This document shows positions 56,746 to 64,000 of a DNA stretch of 64,000 nucleotides, in pieces. This stretch comes from JAFAXA01 sp963777325 (GTDB lineage: Bacteria; Pseudomonadota; Alphaproteobacteria; Acetobacterales; Acetobacteraceae). The position numbers and the translations under genes were made by a program. The DNA lies in NCBI GenBank assembly GCA_963777325.1, contig CAVZQE010000016.1, positions 1 through 64,000 of the forward strand, in the 5' to 3' direction. How positions within the stretch are numbered: the first letter of the stretch is position 1; each line of letters begins with the position of its first letter. The notes beneath the pieces are model-generated. The model searched no databases, was not told the DNA's origin, and was given only the letters and a program-made list of their open reading frames with translations.

Positions 56746-57756
56746 GTGATCCAGCGCCGAACCCTACTCGCCGCCACGGCCGCCGCCTTCGCCTTACCCG
56801 CGATCGCGCGGGCGCAGAATGGCGGCAAGAGCTACAAGATCGGCGCCGCCGTCTATGGCCTCAAGGCCGAGTTCATGCAGCTCTGGGTCAACGCGCTCAA
56901 GGCGCACCCGGCGGCGCAGAGCGGCCAGGCGAACATCACCGTGTTCGACGGGCAGTACGACGCGCTCACGCAATCGAACCAGTTCGACACCATGATCACG
57001 CAGCAATACGACGCGATCATCTTCGTGCCGATCGACGCCCAGGCCGGCGCGGACGCCGTGCGCAAGGCCAAGGCCGCGAACATTCCGGTGATCGGCTCCA
57101 ACACCCGCGTCGTCGGCAACGACCTGACCTCCTATGTCGGCTCGGACGACGTCAAGGCCGGCGCCTTGGAAGCGGAAGCGGTGGTCAAGGCGATGGGCGG
57201 CAAGGGCAACGTCGTCATTCTCGAGGGGCCGATCGGCCAGAGCGCCCAGATCGACCGCGGCAAGGGCAACCAGCAGGTGCTGGACGCCAATCCCGGCGTG
57301 AAGGTGCTGGAGCGCAAGACCGCGAACTGGTCGCGCGCCGAGGCGCAGTCGCTGATGGAGAACTGGCTGACCGGACATCCCGGCCAGATCCAGGGCGTGA
57401 TCGGCCAGAACGACGAGATGGCGCTGGGCGCCCTCCAGGCGATCAAGGCGGCGGGCATGGACCCGAAGCAGATGCCGATCGCGGGCATAGACGGCGTCAC
57501 CGACGCGCTGCTCGCGGTCAAGCAGGGCGAGATGGTCAGCATCCTGCAGGACGCCCACGCCCAGGCGCAGGGCGCGCTGGACGTGGCGCTCCGGCATCTG
57601 GTGGGGGACAGCTACAAGCCGAAGAGCGACTGCTGGCAGGAGTACAGCAGCGCGATGCCGTGGGACGACGGGATGAAGAAACAGTACAACGTGCCCTGGA
57701 CGCCGGTGACCGCGCAGAACGTGGACGCGCTCCTGGCCAAGCGCCAGAAGTCCTGA
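56746..57756 (+). CDS. Periplasmic sugar-binding protein, ribose type
   Basis: Captures the sugar for the CUT2 importer. It starts at GTG 56746 with a strong AGGAGG. The signal peptide is MIQRRTLLAATAAAFALPAI, then ARAQ, with an Arg pair that could direct Tat export. The mature protein is a Peripla_BP_4 fold: KIGAAVYGLKAEFMQLWVNA, FDTMITQQYDAIIFVPIDAQ, ANIPVIGSNTRVVGN, VVILEGPIGQSAQIDRGKGN, QGVIGQNDEMALGALQAIKA and MPIAGIDGVTDALLAVKQGE. The ligand is unknown; the neighbouring SDR suggests a sugar or polyol that is oxidised on entry. Confidence 0.94.
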   Translation: MIQRRTLLAATAAAFALPAIARAQNGGKSYKIGAAVYGLKAEFMQLWVNALKAHPAAQSGQANITVFDGQYDALTQSNQFDTMITQQYDAIIFVPIDAQAGADAVRKAKAANIPVIGSNTRVVGNDLTSYVGSDDVKAGALEAEAVVKAMGGKGNVVILEGPIGQSAQIDRGKGNQQVLDANPGVKVLERKTANWSRAEAQSLMENWLTGHPGQIQGVIGQNDEMALGALQAIKAAGMDPKQMPIAGIDGVTDALLAVKQGEMVSILQDAHAQAQGALDVALRHLVGDSYKPKSDCWQEYSSAMPWDDGMKKQYNVPWTPVTAQNVDALLAKRQKS

Positions 57757-57818
57757 CGCGCCGCCGGAGCGTCTCGCGGGGCGCTCCGGCTCTCTCAGTC
57801 CATGGTGGGGAGCGCTCT

Positions 57819-58583
57819 ATGGGAGCGATCAGCTTCGACACCGCCTTCAGCTTCGATGGCAAGGCGGCACTGGTGACAGGGGGGGCGGCCGGCATCGGCC
57901 ACGCCATCGCGAGCGCTTTCGCCGAGCGTGGGGCCAAGGTCGCCATTGCCGACCTCAGCGCGGGGGCGGAAGCGGCGGCGGAGGCCCTGCCCGGCGGCGG
58001 GCATCTCGGCCTCAGCGCCGACCTGACCCGGCATGGCGAGGCCGACCGCGCCGTGCGGGAGGCGGTCGCGCGGCTCGGGCGGCTCGACATCCTCGTCAAT
58101 AACGCCGGCATCGTCCTGCTGGAGCGGGCCGAAGCTCTGTCGGACGAGGACTGGGATCGCACCATGGCGATCAATTTGCGCGTGCCGTTCCTGGTGGCGC
58201 GGGCGGCGTTTCCGGCGCTGCGCGAAAGCGGCGCCGGACGGATCGTCAACCTCGCGTCGCAGGCCGCCTTCATCGCGCTCGACCGCCATCTCGCCTACTG
58301 CACGAGCAAGGCCGGCATCCTCGGCATGACCAAGGTGCTGGCCCTGGAATGGGCGCCGCACGGCATCACCGTGAACGCGATCTCGCCGACCGTCGTGGAG
58401 ACCGAACTGGGCCGCAAGGCCTGGGCGGGAGAGGTCGGCGAGGCGATGAAGCGCAAGATCCCGGCCGGGCGCTTCGCGCAGCCCGAGGAAATCGCGCTGG
58501 CGGCGCTTTTCCTCGGGAGCGGCGCCGCCGCAATGATCACAGGCGCCAATCTGGTCGTGGATGGCGGCTATACGATCCAGTGA
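57819..58583 (+). CDS. SDR family oxidoreductase, probable sugar/polyol dehydrogenase
   Basis: A classical short-chain dehydrogenase of 254 residues, starting MGAISFDTAFSFDGKAALVT at ATG 57819 behind GGGGAG; 53 codons in frame upstream are ignored. The cofactor loop is VTGGAAGIGHAIASAFAERG with an Asp at the end of strand 2 (AIADLS), favouring NAD over NADP. It also has LDILVNNAGIVLLE, the catalytic Ser in IVNLASQAAFIAL and the Tyr-x-x-x-Lys in LAYCTSKAGILG. It lies 62 bases after the binding-protein gene and probably acts on the imported sugar. The exact substrate is unknown. Confidence 0.92.
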   Translation: MGAISFDTAFSFDGKAALVTGGAAGIGHAIASAFAERGAKVAIADLSAGAEAAAEALPGGGHLGLSADLTRHGEADRAVREAVARLGRLDILVNNAGIVLLERAEALSDEDWDRTMAINLRVPFLVARAAFPALRESGAGRIVNLASQAAFIALDRHLAYCTSKAGILGMTKVLALEWAPHGITVNAISPTVVETELGRKAWAGEVGEAMKRKIPAGRFAQPEEIALAALFLGSGAAAMITGANLVVDGGYTIQ

Positions 58584-58612
58584 AAGCGCGTTGACTTCGT
58601 TCGGCTCCGCCC

Positions 58613-58650
58613 GCGCGTTCCGCTCCGCTGGCTTCCTGAGCGGAACGCGC
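58613..58650. terminator. Long inverted repeat between converging SDR and CHRD genes
   Basis: GCGCGTTCCGCT and AGCGGAACGCGC form a perfect 12-base stem around a 14-base loop, in the 79-base gap between two converging stops. There is no T run. The position suggests a bidirectional terminator, although the arms would also suit a protein-binding palindrome. Confidence 0.5.
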
Positions 58651-58662
58651 CAGGCGGGCCGC

Positions 58663-59088
58663 TCAGCTTTCCTTCGTGAGCTGGCAGCGGATTTCGCCGC
58701 CCGGATTTTCCTTCGTGTGAACGTTCGCATACCATTTGCCCGCCATCAGCTCGTCCTGCTGCGCCTCGGTCAGGGTCGTGCTGCCCTTGATCGGGCTCGT
58801 GGGAGGGCTCAGCGGCACGACCACGCCGGCGTTCTTCCCCGGTTCGGCGGGACCGTGAAAATGCGCCGCCGTCGCCGGGCCGGTCAGACCCGAATAGGCG
58901 ATGTCGTAGGTCAGTTTGTGCGTGCTGGTGTCGAGCGAGGCCGCGCAGGTGCCCTTGCCATCGGTCGATTTTGGCGGCACCTCGGCGCCGGGGCTGAGCG
59001 TGCCGTGGAAGCGGACCGTCTCCGCATAGGCGGGGGCCGCGAGCAGCCCCAAGGCGACCGCGGCGAGGGCAAGGGCTTTCGACGTCAT
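58663..59088 (-). CDS. Secreted CHRD domain protein
   Basis: A 141-residue exported protein with signal peptide MTSKALALAAVALGLLAAPA, then YAE, and a single CHRD domain: ETVRFHGTLSPGAEVPPKST, LDTSTHKLTYDIAYSGLTGP, ATAAHFHGPAEPGKNAGVVV and WYANVHTKENPGGEIRCQL. CHRD domains, first described in chordin, occur in many bacterial exported proteins; their role is unknown. The AHFHGPA and NVHTxxNPGGEIRGQ-like motifs are intact. An AGGAGG lies seven bases before the ATG. The 212 bases upstream, shared with the divergent carbonic anhydrase gene, hold no promoter I can name. Confidence 0.93.
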   Translation of the reverse strand: MTSKALALAAVALGLLAAPAYAETVRFHGTLSPGAEVPPKSTDGKGTCAASLDTSTHKLTYDIAYSGLTGPATAAHFHGPAEPGKNAGVVVPLSPPTSPIKGSTTLTEAQQDELMAGKWYANVHTKENPGGEIRCQLTKES

Positions 59089-59300
59089 AACGTGTCCTCC
59101 TGGCGCTGTTTTGCGCTATGGCACTGGTTTTGCTTTTTATCCGAGCCTGTCGGGAGCTTCGTCCGGCATTACGCCAAGAGGAGAGTAGCGGTTGCGGCAG
59201 TGTCTGTCATGGGCGGAACGAAGCCCCGGAGGAATAAGCCTCAAGGCCGGAGCAGGCGCGCCCCCGCGCCGTGCAGCGAATTTGGAAGGGGCGACGTGAC

Positions 59301-59909
59301 ATGCAGCGCCTGATCGAGGGCTATCGGCGCTTTCGCGACGAGAACTGGCCCGAGCGCCGGCGGCTGATGCAGACGCTGGCGATCGAGGGACAGTCGCCGA
59401 TCGCCCTCGTCCTCGCCTGCGTGGACAGCCGGACGGACCCGGCGATGGTGTTCGACGCCGCGCCGGGCGAGCTGTTGGTCGTGCGCAACGTCGCCAATCT
59501 GGTGCCGCCCTTCGAACCGGACGCGGCCTCCCACGGCACGAGCGCCGCCCTCGAATTCGGGGTGCGCGTGCTGCAGATCCCGGAGCTGGTCGTGCTCGGC
59601 CACGCCAATTGCGGCGGCATCAAGGCGCTGCTGCACGGTGCGCCGGATGCCGGGTCCGATTTCCTCGCGCGCTGGATCTCGATCGCCGAGCCGGTGCGCA
59701 AGCACGTCCTCGAATGCTATGAGCCGCAGGATTGGCCCTCGCGCGCCGAGCAGGAGACGGTCAAGCTGTCCGTGCGCAACCTGATGAACTTCCCCTGGAT
59801 CAAGGAGCGCGTCGAGGCGGGAACGCTGCGCATCCACGGCGCGCATTTCGGCATCTACACGGGCGTGCTCACGATCTTGCAGGAGGACGGCAGCTTCGCC
59901 CCGGCGTAA
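59301..59909 (+). CDS. Beta-class carbonic anhydrase
   Basis: Interconverts carbon dioxide and bicarbonate with a zinc ion. The 202-residue protein starts MQRLIEGYRRFRDENWPERR. Zinc ligands and the catalytic pair are visible in LVLACVDSRTDPAMVFD (Cys, then the Asp-x-Arg dyad) and LVVLGHANCGGIKALLHG (His and Cys). Also typical are GELLVVRNVANLVPPFE, GTSAALEFGVRVLQIPELVV and the C-terminal RIHGAHFGIYTGVLTIL. Ten codons upstream in frame are ignored. It converges on livF with 9 bases between the stops. Confidence 0.95.
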   Translation: MQRLIEGYRRFRDENWPERRRLMQTLAIEGQSPIALVLACVDSRTDPAMVFDAAPGELLVVRNVANLVPPFEPDAASHGTSAALEFGVRVLQIPELVVLGHANCGGIKALLHGAPDAGSDFLARWISIAEPVRKHVLECYEPQDWPSRAEQETVKLSVRNLMNFPWIKERVEAGTLRIHGAHFGIYTGVLTILQEDGSFAPA

Positions 59910-59918
59910 GCGCCGCGC

Positions 59919-60626
59919 TCATACGCCCAGATACCGGCGGCGCAACCCGGCGTCCTCCGCCAGCTCGGCGACGGGGCCGGTCCACGCGACACGCCCGGTT
60001 TCGAGCAGCACGGCGCGGTCGGCGATGCGGCGGGAAAGGGCGAGGTTCTGCTCGGCGATCAGCATGGAGACGCCCGCCCGCTTCAAGGTCAGCAGGGCGT
60101 CGGCCAGGCAGTCCACGATCACCGGGGCCAGCCCCTCGCCCGGCTCGTCGAGCAATAGCAGGCGCGGATTGCCCATCAGCGTCCGCGCGACCGCCAGCAT
60201 CTGCTGCTCGCCGCCGCTCATGCGCCCGCCCGGCCGGTCGGCCATGCGCTCCAGATTGGGAAACAGTCCGTAGAGGCGCTCCGGCGTCCAGAGCGGCTGA
60301 TCGCCCGAGGCCGGGCGCTTGCGGCCGACTTCGAAATTCTCGGCGACCGTGAGGTCGGGGAAGATGCGGCGATCCTCCGCCACGTAGCCGACGCCGAGGC
60401 GGGCGATGCGGTGCGGCGGCAATCCCCCGATGGGAACGCCCGCGAACAGGATGCGCCCTGCGGCCGGCCGCAGAAGGCCCATGATCGTTTTCAGGGCCGT
60501 GCTCTTGCCCGCCCCGTTGCGCCCGAGCAGCACGAGCGCCTCGCCCGCCGCCGCCGCGAACCCGACGCCGTGCAGGATCTGCGCCCGGCCGTAGAAGCTG
60601 TCGACGCCGTCGAGCGACAGGATCAC
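59919..60626 (-). CDS. livF: Branched-chain amino acid-type ABC transporter ATPase LivF
   Basis: One of two ATPases of a HAAT-type importer for amino acids or, in many relatives, urea, amides or aromatic acids. The 235-residue protein has LGRNGAGKSTALKTIMGLLR (Walker A), GYVAEDRRIFPDLTVAENFE, RMSGGEQQMLAVARTLMGNP (signature) and LLLLDEPGEGLAPVIV (Walker B), plus the switch region SMLIAEQNLALSRRIADRAV. Its ATG overlaps the livG stop (ATGA). It is the last gene of the visible liv operon. Confidence 0.94.
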   Translation of the reverse strand: MILSLDGVDSFYGRAQILHGVGFAAAAGEALVLLGRNGAGKSTALKTIMGLLRPAAGRILFAGVPIGGLPPHRIARLGVGYVAEDRRIFPDLTVAENFEVGRKRPASGDQPLWTPERLYGLFPNLERMADRPGGRMSGGEQQMLAVARTLMGNPRLLLLDEPGEGLAPVIVDCLADALLTLKRAGVSMLIAEQNLALSRRIADRAVLLETGRVAWTGPVAELAEDAGLRRRYLGV

Positions 60627-61390
60627 GGCGCATGGCCGAGATAGACCGCCTGCACGCGGGCGTCCTGCCGGATCTCGGCGGGCGTGCCCGCCGCGATGAT
60701 GCGGCCCTGGTCGAGCACGAGGATGCGGTCGGCGGTGCCGAACACGGCCTCCATGTCATGCTCGGTGAACAGCACGGCGATGCCGGCGGCTGCGGCGCGC
60801 TCCCGGACCAGCCGCATCACGTCCGCGCGTTCGGCCGGCGCCATGCCGGCGGTCGGCTCGTCCATCAGCAGCAGCCGGGGCCGGTTCGCGAGCGCCAGCG
60901 CCAGATCGAGGCGCTTGAGGTCGCCATAGGCGAGCACGGCGGCGGCCCGGTCCGCCTGCGCGAGCAAGCCCACCTGGGCCAGCAGCGCGTCCGCCTCCTC
61001 CGCCCGCAGCCAGGCCGCCGGCTGCCAGAAGCGCCACGTCTCGCCGTGATGCGCGGCCAGCGCCGTCTGCACGTTCTCCCGCGCCGTCATCGAGGCGAAG
61101 GTCGCCGTCACTTGGAAGCTCCGTCCGACGCCCAAGCGCGAGATGCGGCGCGGACTCAACCCCGCGATGTCGGCGCCCCCGAGCGCGATCACTCCCGCAT
61201 CGGGCCGCAACTGACCCGTGAGCAGGTTGAAGCACGTCGATTTCCCGGCGCCGTTCGGTCCGATCAGCGCGAGGATCTCGCCCGCCTCGAGCGTGAACGA
61301 AACATCGTCCACCGCGCGCACGCCGCCGAACGCCCGGCGCAAGCCGCGCACGTCGAGCAGCGTCACGCCGCCCGGTGGGGATTCACGCAT
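60623..61390 (-). CDS. livG: Branched-chain amino acid-type ABC transporter ATPase LivG
   Basis: The second ATPase of the importer, 255 residues. It has LALIGPNGAGKSTCFNLLTG (Walker A), GVGRSFQVTATFASMTAREN (Q loop region), LAYGDLKRLDLALALANRPR (in place of the usual LSYGxQR signature), LLLMDEPTAGMAPAERADVM (Walker B) and VLFTEHDMEAVFGTADRILV. The C-terminal ALA-type extension typical of LivG is short. It starts 24 bases after the fused permease gene. Confidence 0.94.
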   Translation of the reverse strand: MRESPPGGVTLLDVRGLRRAFGGVRAVDDVSFTLEAGEILALIGPNGAGKSTCFNLLTGQLRPDAGVIALGGADIAGLSPRRISRLGVGRSFQVTATFASMTARENVQTALAAHHGETWRFWQPAAWLRAEEADALLAQVGLLAQADRAAAVLAYGDLKRLDLALALANRPRLLLMDEPTAGMAPAERADVMRLVRERAAAAGIAVLFTEHDMEAVFGTADRILVLDQGRIIAAGTPAEIRQDARVQAVYLGHAP

Positions 61391-61414
61391 CGTCCACCCG
61401 CCCGCGGCAAATCG

Positions 61415-63262
61415 TCAGGACGAAGCTCCCCCGCCCCGCTCGCGCCAGAGTCTCTCGGCCGCCCCGGCGATGCCGTCCGGCAGCAGCAGCACAAGCAGCA
61501 CGATCGCCGCCCCGAGCACCGCGCGCCAATAGGCGGTCGCGAGCAGCAGCCAGTCATAGAGGCCGGTGTAGGCGACCGCGCCCACCACCGGCCCGGCCAT
61601 CGTCCGCACGCCGCCGAGCAGCACCATCACCAGCGCCTCGACCGACTTGCCGATGCCGAAATAGGCCGGAAACACACCGCCATGGGCGTAGGCGAACACG
61701 CCGCCTGCCAGGCCCGCGCCCGCGCCCGCCAGCACGAGGGCGGCGATCCGCAGGCCGCGCGCGTCGAGCCCGATCGCCTCGGCCCGGAGCGGCGAATCGC
61801 GCACGGCCCTGAGCGCGTATCCGGCCGGTGCGTAGAGAATGCGCCGCAGCACGAGGGCGCCGCCGACGCAGAGCGCGAGCGCGAGCCAGTAGAGCGCCCC
61901 CGGCGTCACCACCCACGCAGCGGGGCGGAGGCCGATGATGCCGTTGTCGCCGCCGGTCAGCGCCACGAACTGCACCGCGAGCGCCCACAGGATCTGCGCG
62001 AAGGCGAGCGTCAGCATGGCGAGATAGACGCCGGACAGCCGCGCAACAACCGCGCCGAACGCGGCGGCGGCGATCGCCGGGAGCAGCAGCGACGCGAGCA
62101 GCCCGGCCGCCATCGGCGCGCCCGCGTTCTGCCACACGAGGCCGGCGGCATACGCGCCCAGTCCGAACCAGGCGGCGTGGCCGAAGCTCGGCATCCCGCC
62201 CGGTCCCATCATGACGTGCAGGCTCGCCGCGAACAGCACCGCGACCGCCGCCTCGGTGAGCACGCTCAGCGTGTACGGCCCGACGAAAAGAGGCGCCGCG
62301 ATCGCCACAATCAGCGTCACCGAACCGGCGGCGATCAGGGCGGGCGGCGCGGGCCGGACCGCCCGCACGCCCTGCACCGCGCGGGAAGCGGCATCCGCCC
62401 GGCCGAGCAAGCCCTGCGGCCGCACCACGAGCACCGCCGCCATCAGCAGGAACACGAGCGCGAGTGTCGCCTGCGGCAGCACCACGATGCCGAACGCCTG
62501 CACGAGGCCGATCAGCAGGCTCGCGAGATAGGCCCCGGTCACGCTGCCCAATCCGCCCAGCACCACGACCACGAACGCATCCGTCACCGCCGCGAGATCG
62601 GCGTTCAGCGTCGCCGAGCGGTCCGGCAGGGTCAGCGCGCCGCCGAGGCCCGCGAGCCCCGCGCCGAGGGCGAACACGGACGTGAACAGGAGCCGCTGAT
62701 CGACGCCGAGCGCCGCCACCATCTCCCGGTCCTGGGTCGCCGCGCGGAGCAGCACCCCCCATCGCGTGCGGCGCAACAGCCACGTGATCCCGAGCAGCAG
62801 CAGCGGGCCGACCGCGATCAGCACGAGATCGTAGCTCGGAAAGCGGGCCGCGCCGATCCGCACGAAGCCGCGCAGCCAGGGCGGCCGGGGCAGCGGCAGA
62901 TCGCCCGGTCCCCAGATCGCGAGCGTCGCGTCCTCGACGATCAGCACGACGCCGAAGGTCGCGAGCAGCTGCAACAGTTCGGGGGCGCGGTACACCCGCC
63001 GCAACAGGCCCATTTCCAGCAGCGCGCCGAGCGCCGCGAGGATGAGCGCCGTCGCGATCACGCCGGATGCGAACCAGAGCGGCTCGCGCGGCAGCCGCCC
63101 GAGGACGCTCCAGCCGATATAGCCGCCGAGCATGAACAGGCTGCCATGCGCGAAGTTGACCACGCGCGTCACGCCGAAGATCAAGGTCAGTCCGGCGGCC
63201 GTCAGGAACAGCGACGAGGCCGAGGCGAGGCCCGTCAGCGCCTGCACGACGAGAAACGTCAC
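61415..63262 (-). CDS. Fused LivH-LivM permease of a branched-chain amino acid-type ABC transporter
   Basis: A single 615-residue chain carrying both membrane subunits. Residues 1 to about 290 are LivH-like (FLTAAGLTLIFGVTRVVNFA, HGSLFMLGGYIG, GVLLRAATQDREMVAALGVD, VVVVLGGLGSVTGAYLASLL). After a short linker, residues from about 310 on are LivM-like (LHVMMGPGGMPSFGHAAWFG, GVYLAMLTLAFAQILWALAV, YALRAVRDSPLRAEAIGLDA, VMVLLGGVRTMAGPVVGAVA). Each half keeps its EAA-type coupling loop (RAATQD and RAVRDSP). The fusion is in one clean frame, so it is not an artefact of a lost stop. It precedes livG by 24 bases. Confidence 0.93.
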   Translation of the reverse strand: MTFLVVQALTGLASASSLFLTAAGLTLIFGVTRVVNFAHGSLFMLGGYIGWSVLGRLPREPLWFASGVIATALILAALGALLEMGLLRRVYRAPELLQLLATFGVVLIVEDATLAIWGPGDLPLPRPPWLRGFVRIGAARFPSYDLVLIAVGPLLLLGITWLLRRTRWGVLLRAATQDREMVAALGVDQRLLFTSVFALGAGLAGLGGALTLPDRSATLNADLAAVTDAFVVVVLGGLGSVTGAYLASLLIGLVQAFGIVVLPQATLALVFLLMAAVLVVRPQGLLGRADAASRAVQGVRAVRPAPPALIAAGSVTLIVAIAAPLFVGPYTLSVLTEAAVAVLFAASLHVMMGPGGMPSFGHAAWFGLGAYAAGLVWQNAGAPMAAGLLASLLLPAIAAAAFGAVVARLSGVYLAMLTLAFAQILWALAVQFVALTGGDNGIIGLRPAAWVVTPGALYWLALALCVGGALVLRRILYAPAGYALRAVRDSPLRAEAIGLDARGLRIAALVLAGAGAGLAGGVFAYAHGGVFPAYFGIGKSVEALVMVLLGGVRTMAGPVVGAVAYTGLYDWLLLATAYWRAVLGAAIVLLVLLLPDGIAGAAERLWRERGGGASS

Positions 63263-63268
63263 GTCCCG

Positions 63269-64000
63269 CTAGCCGGAGGCGGGCCGCATCCGCCTGACCT
63301 CCGCGTCCGGCGGCAGATAGTTCGCGCCGTCGGCATAGCGCCAGTCCACCATGACGCCGCGTCCGTCGCGGAGCGCCGTCTTGCCGACGAAGGTGCCGAG
63401 CGTGCTCTGGTGATCGATCGCGCGGAAGGTCACCGGACCGAACGGTGTCCCGAAGGACGCGCCCGCGAACCCGTCGGCCATGCGTTCCGCCGCCGTGCCG
63501 CCGGACTGCGCGATCCCGGCGGCGATCGCGCCGATCAGGGCATAGCCGACGACCGACCCCATCCCGGGCGTCTCCTTGAACCGGGCGCGGTAGAGGTCGA
63601 TGAACGCCTGGTTCGCTTCGGTCTTGACCGCCGCGCCCGGATAGCCGGTGACGATCCATCCTTCCGGCGTCTCGTCGCCGAGCGGATCGAGATACTCGGG
63701 TTCGCCGGTCAGCACCGACACGACCGCGCGCCCGTCGAACAGGCCGCGCGTATTGCCTTGCCGGACGAAGTTGGTCAGATCCGCGCCGAAGGTGACGTTC
63801 AGGATCGCGTCCGGCTGGCTCTCTGCCAGCGCGGCGACGGTCGCGCCCGCGTCGATCCGGTTCAGCGCCGGCCACTGCTCGGCGACGAAGCTCGCGTCCG
63901 GCCGCCGCGCCGCGAGCAGCTGCTTGAACCAGCGCACCGTGGACTGACCGTATTCGTAGTTCGGCGCGACCGAGACCCATCGCGTGGCCGGCAGCTTGGC
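63269..64000 (-). CDS. ABC transporter substrate-binding protein (LivJ/K type), 5' end outside window
   Basis: C-terminal part of the binding protein for the liv-type importer. The frame is open to the window edge, so the start and signal peptide lie beyond. The visible part, about 243 residues, begins LPATRWVSVAPNYEYGQSTV and has WFKQLLAARRPDASFVAEQW, AALAESQPDAILNVTFGADL, GWIVTGYPGAAVKTEANQAF and GPVTFRAIDHQSTLGTFVGK, the Peripla_BP_6 pattern. Its stop is 6 bases before the fused permease gene. The ligand cannot be told; DHQS and the extended loop VMVDWRYADGANYLP resemble proteins for amide or aromatic-acid uptake only loosely. Confidence 0.9.
   Translation of the reverse strand, partial: AKLPATRWVSVAPNYEYGQSTVRWFKQLLAARRPDASFVAEQWPALNRIDAGATVAALAESQPDAILNVTFGADLTNFVRQGNTRGLFDGRAVVSVLTGEPEYLDPLGDETPEGWIVTGYPGAAVKTEANQAFIDLYRARFKETPGMGSVVGYALIGAIAAGIAQSGGTAAERMADGFAGASFGTPFGPVTFRAIDHQSTLGTFVGKTALRDGRGVMVDWRYADGANYLPPDAEVRRMRPASG

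Overview
The window is GC-rich, almost fully coding DNA from an alphaproteobacterium. The evidence is a PhyR/NepR/EcfG general stress response, a lexA gene with a GTTC-N7-GTTC SOS box, a 577-residue-class ribosomal S1, IHF-beta, and split trp genes. Rhodospirillales, perhaps Acetobacteraceae, is my best guess, from gene content and a fused LivH-LivM permease. I see no tRNA, rRNA, CRISPR, IS element or prophage. No gene-free stretch exceeds about 300 bases.

Layout. 1-15246 (minus) is a glycogen/trehalose operon: glgE, a treS-maltokinase fusion, glgB, treZ, malQ, treY (cut by the window edge). The last five are joined by 4-base stop/start overlaps. 15485-19516 is the stress-response locus: phyR facing two tandem ecfG-type sigma genes, then nepR and a HisKA_2 kinase. 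19570-23283 holds an M20 amidohydrolase, panC, a TSUP transporter and lexA. 23441-31602 (minus) reads ppiD, trpE, a DUF2147 gene, trpG, trpD, trpC, moaC, moeA. 31708-37181 holds tpiA, proB-obgE, rpmA-rplU and pgm. 37245-40947 holds an unknown gene, a glgA/glgM-type GT4 synthase and a flavin oxidase. 41198-45933 reads rpsA, sppA, ihfB, lapA, pyrF, trpF. 45991-51359 holds a lytic transglycosylase, a short AT-richer dcd-like patch, a C26 amidase, DUF488, a histidine kinase, arfB and a zinc metallopeptidase. 51571-53809 is DUF485-actP plus a small ORF. 54222-58583 is a ribose-type sugar ABC transporter with an SDR dehydrogenase. 58663-64000 holds a CHRD protein, a carbonic anhydrase and a liv operon running off the window.

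How they work together. Pgm makes glucose-1-phosphate. The GlgA/GlgM-type enzyme could make maltose-1-phosphate from ADP-glucose. TreS-maltokinase makes it from trehalose. GlgE polymerises it, GlgB branches the glucan, and TreY/TreZ return glucan to trehalose, with MalQ recycling oligomers. This stress-sugar operon lies beside the regulators that normally control stress and trehalose genes in alphaproteobacteria.

The most striking signal concerns the sequence itself. Nine genes need a one-base correction to restore a family-consistent reading frame, including genes that should be essential or important (rpsA, trpC, proB). In eight of the nine the extra base lies in or directly beside a GANTC site, the methylation motif of the alphaproteobacterial methyltransferase CcrM. 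Four of the eight are the same change, GAGTC/GACTC read as GAGTTC/GAACTC. The likely explanation is systematic basecalling error at methylated adenines, not gene decay. The ninth, proB, is one G short in a G run.
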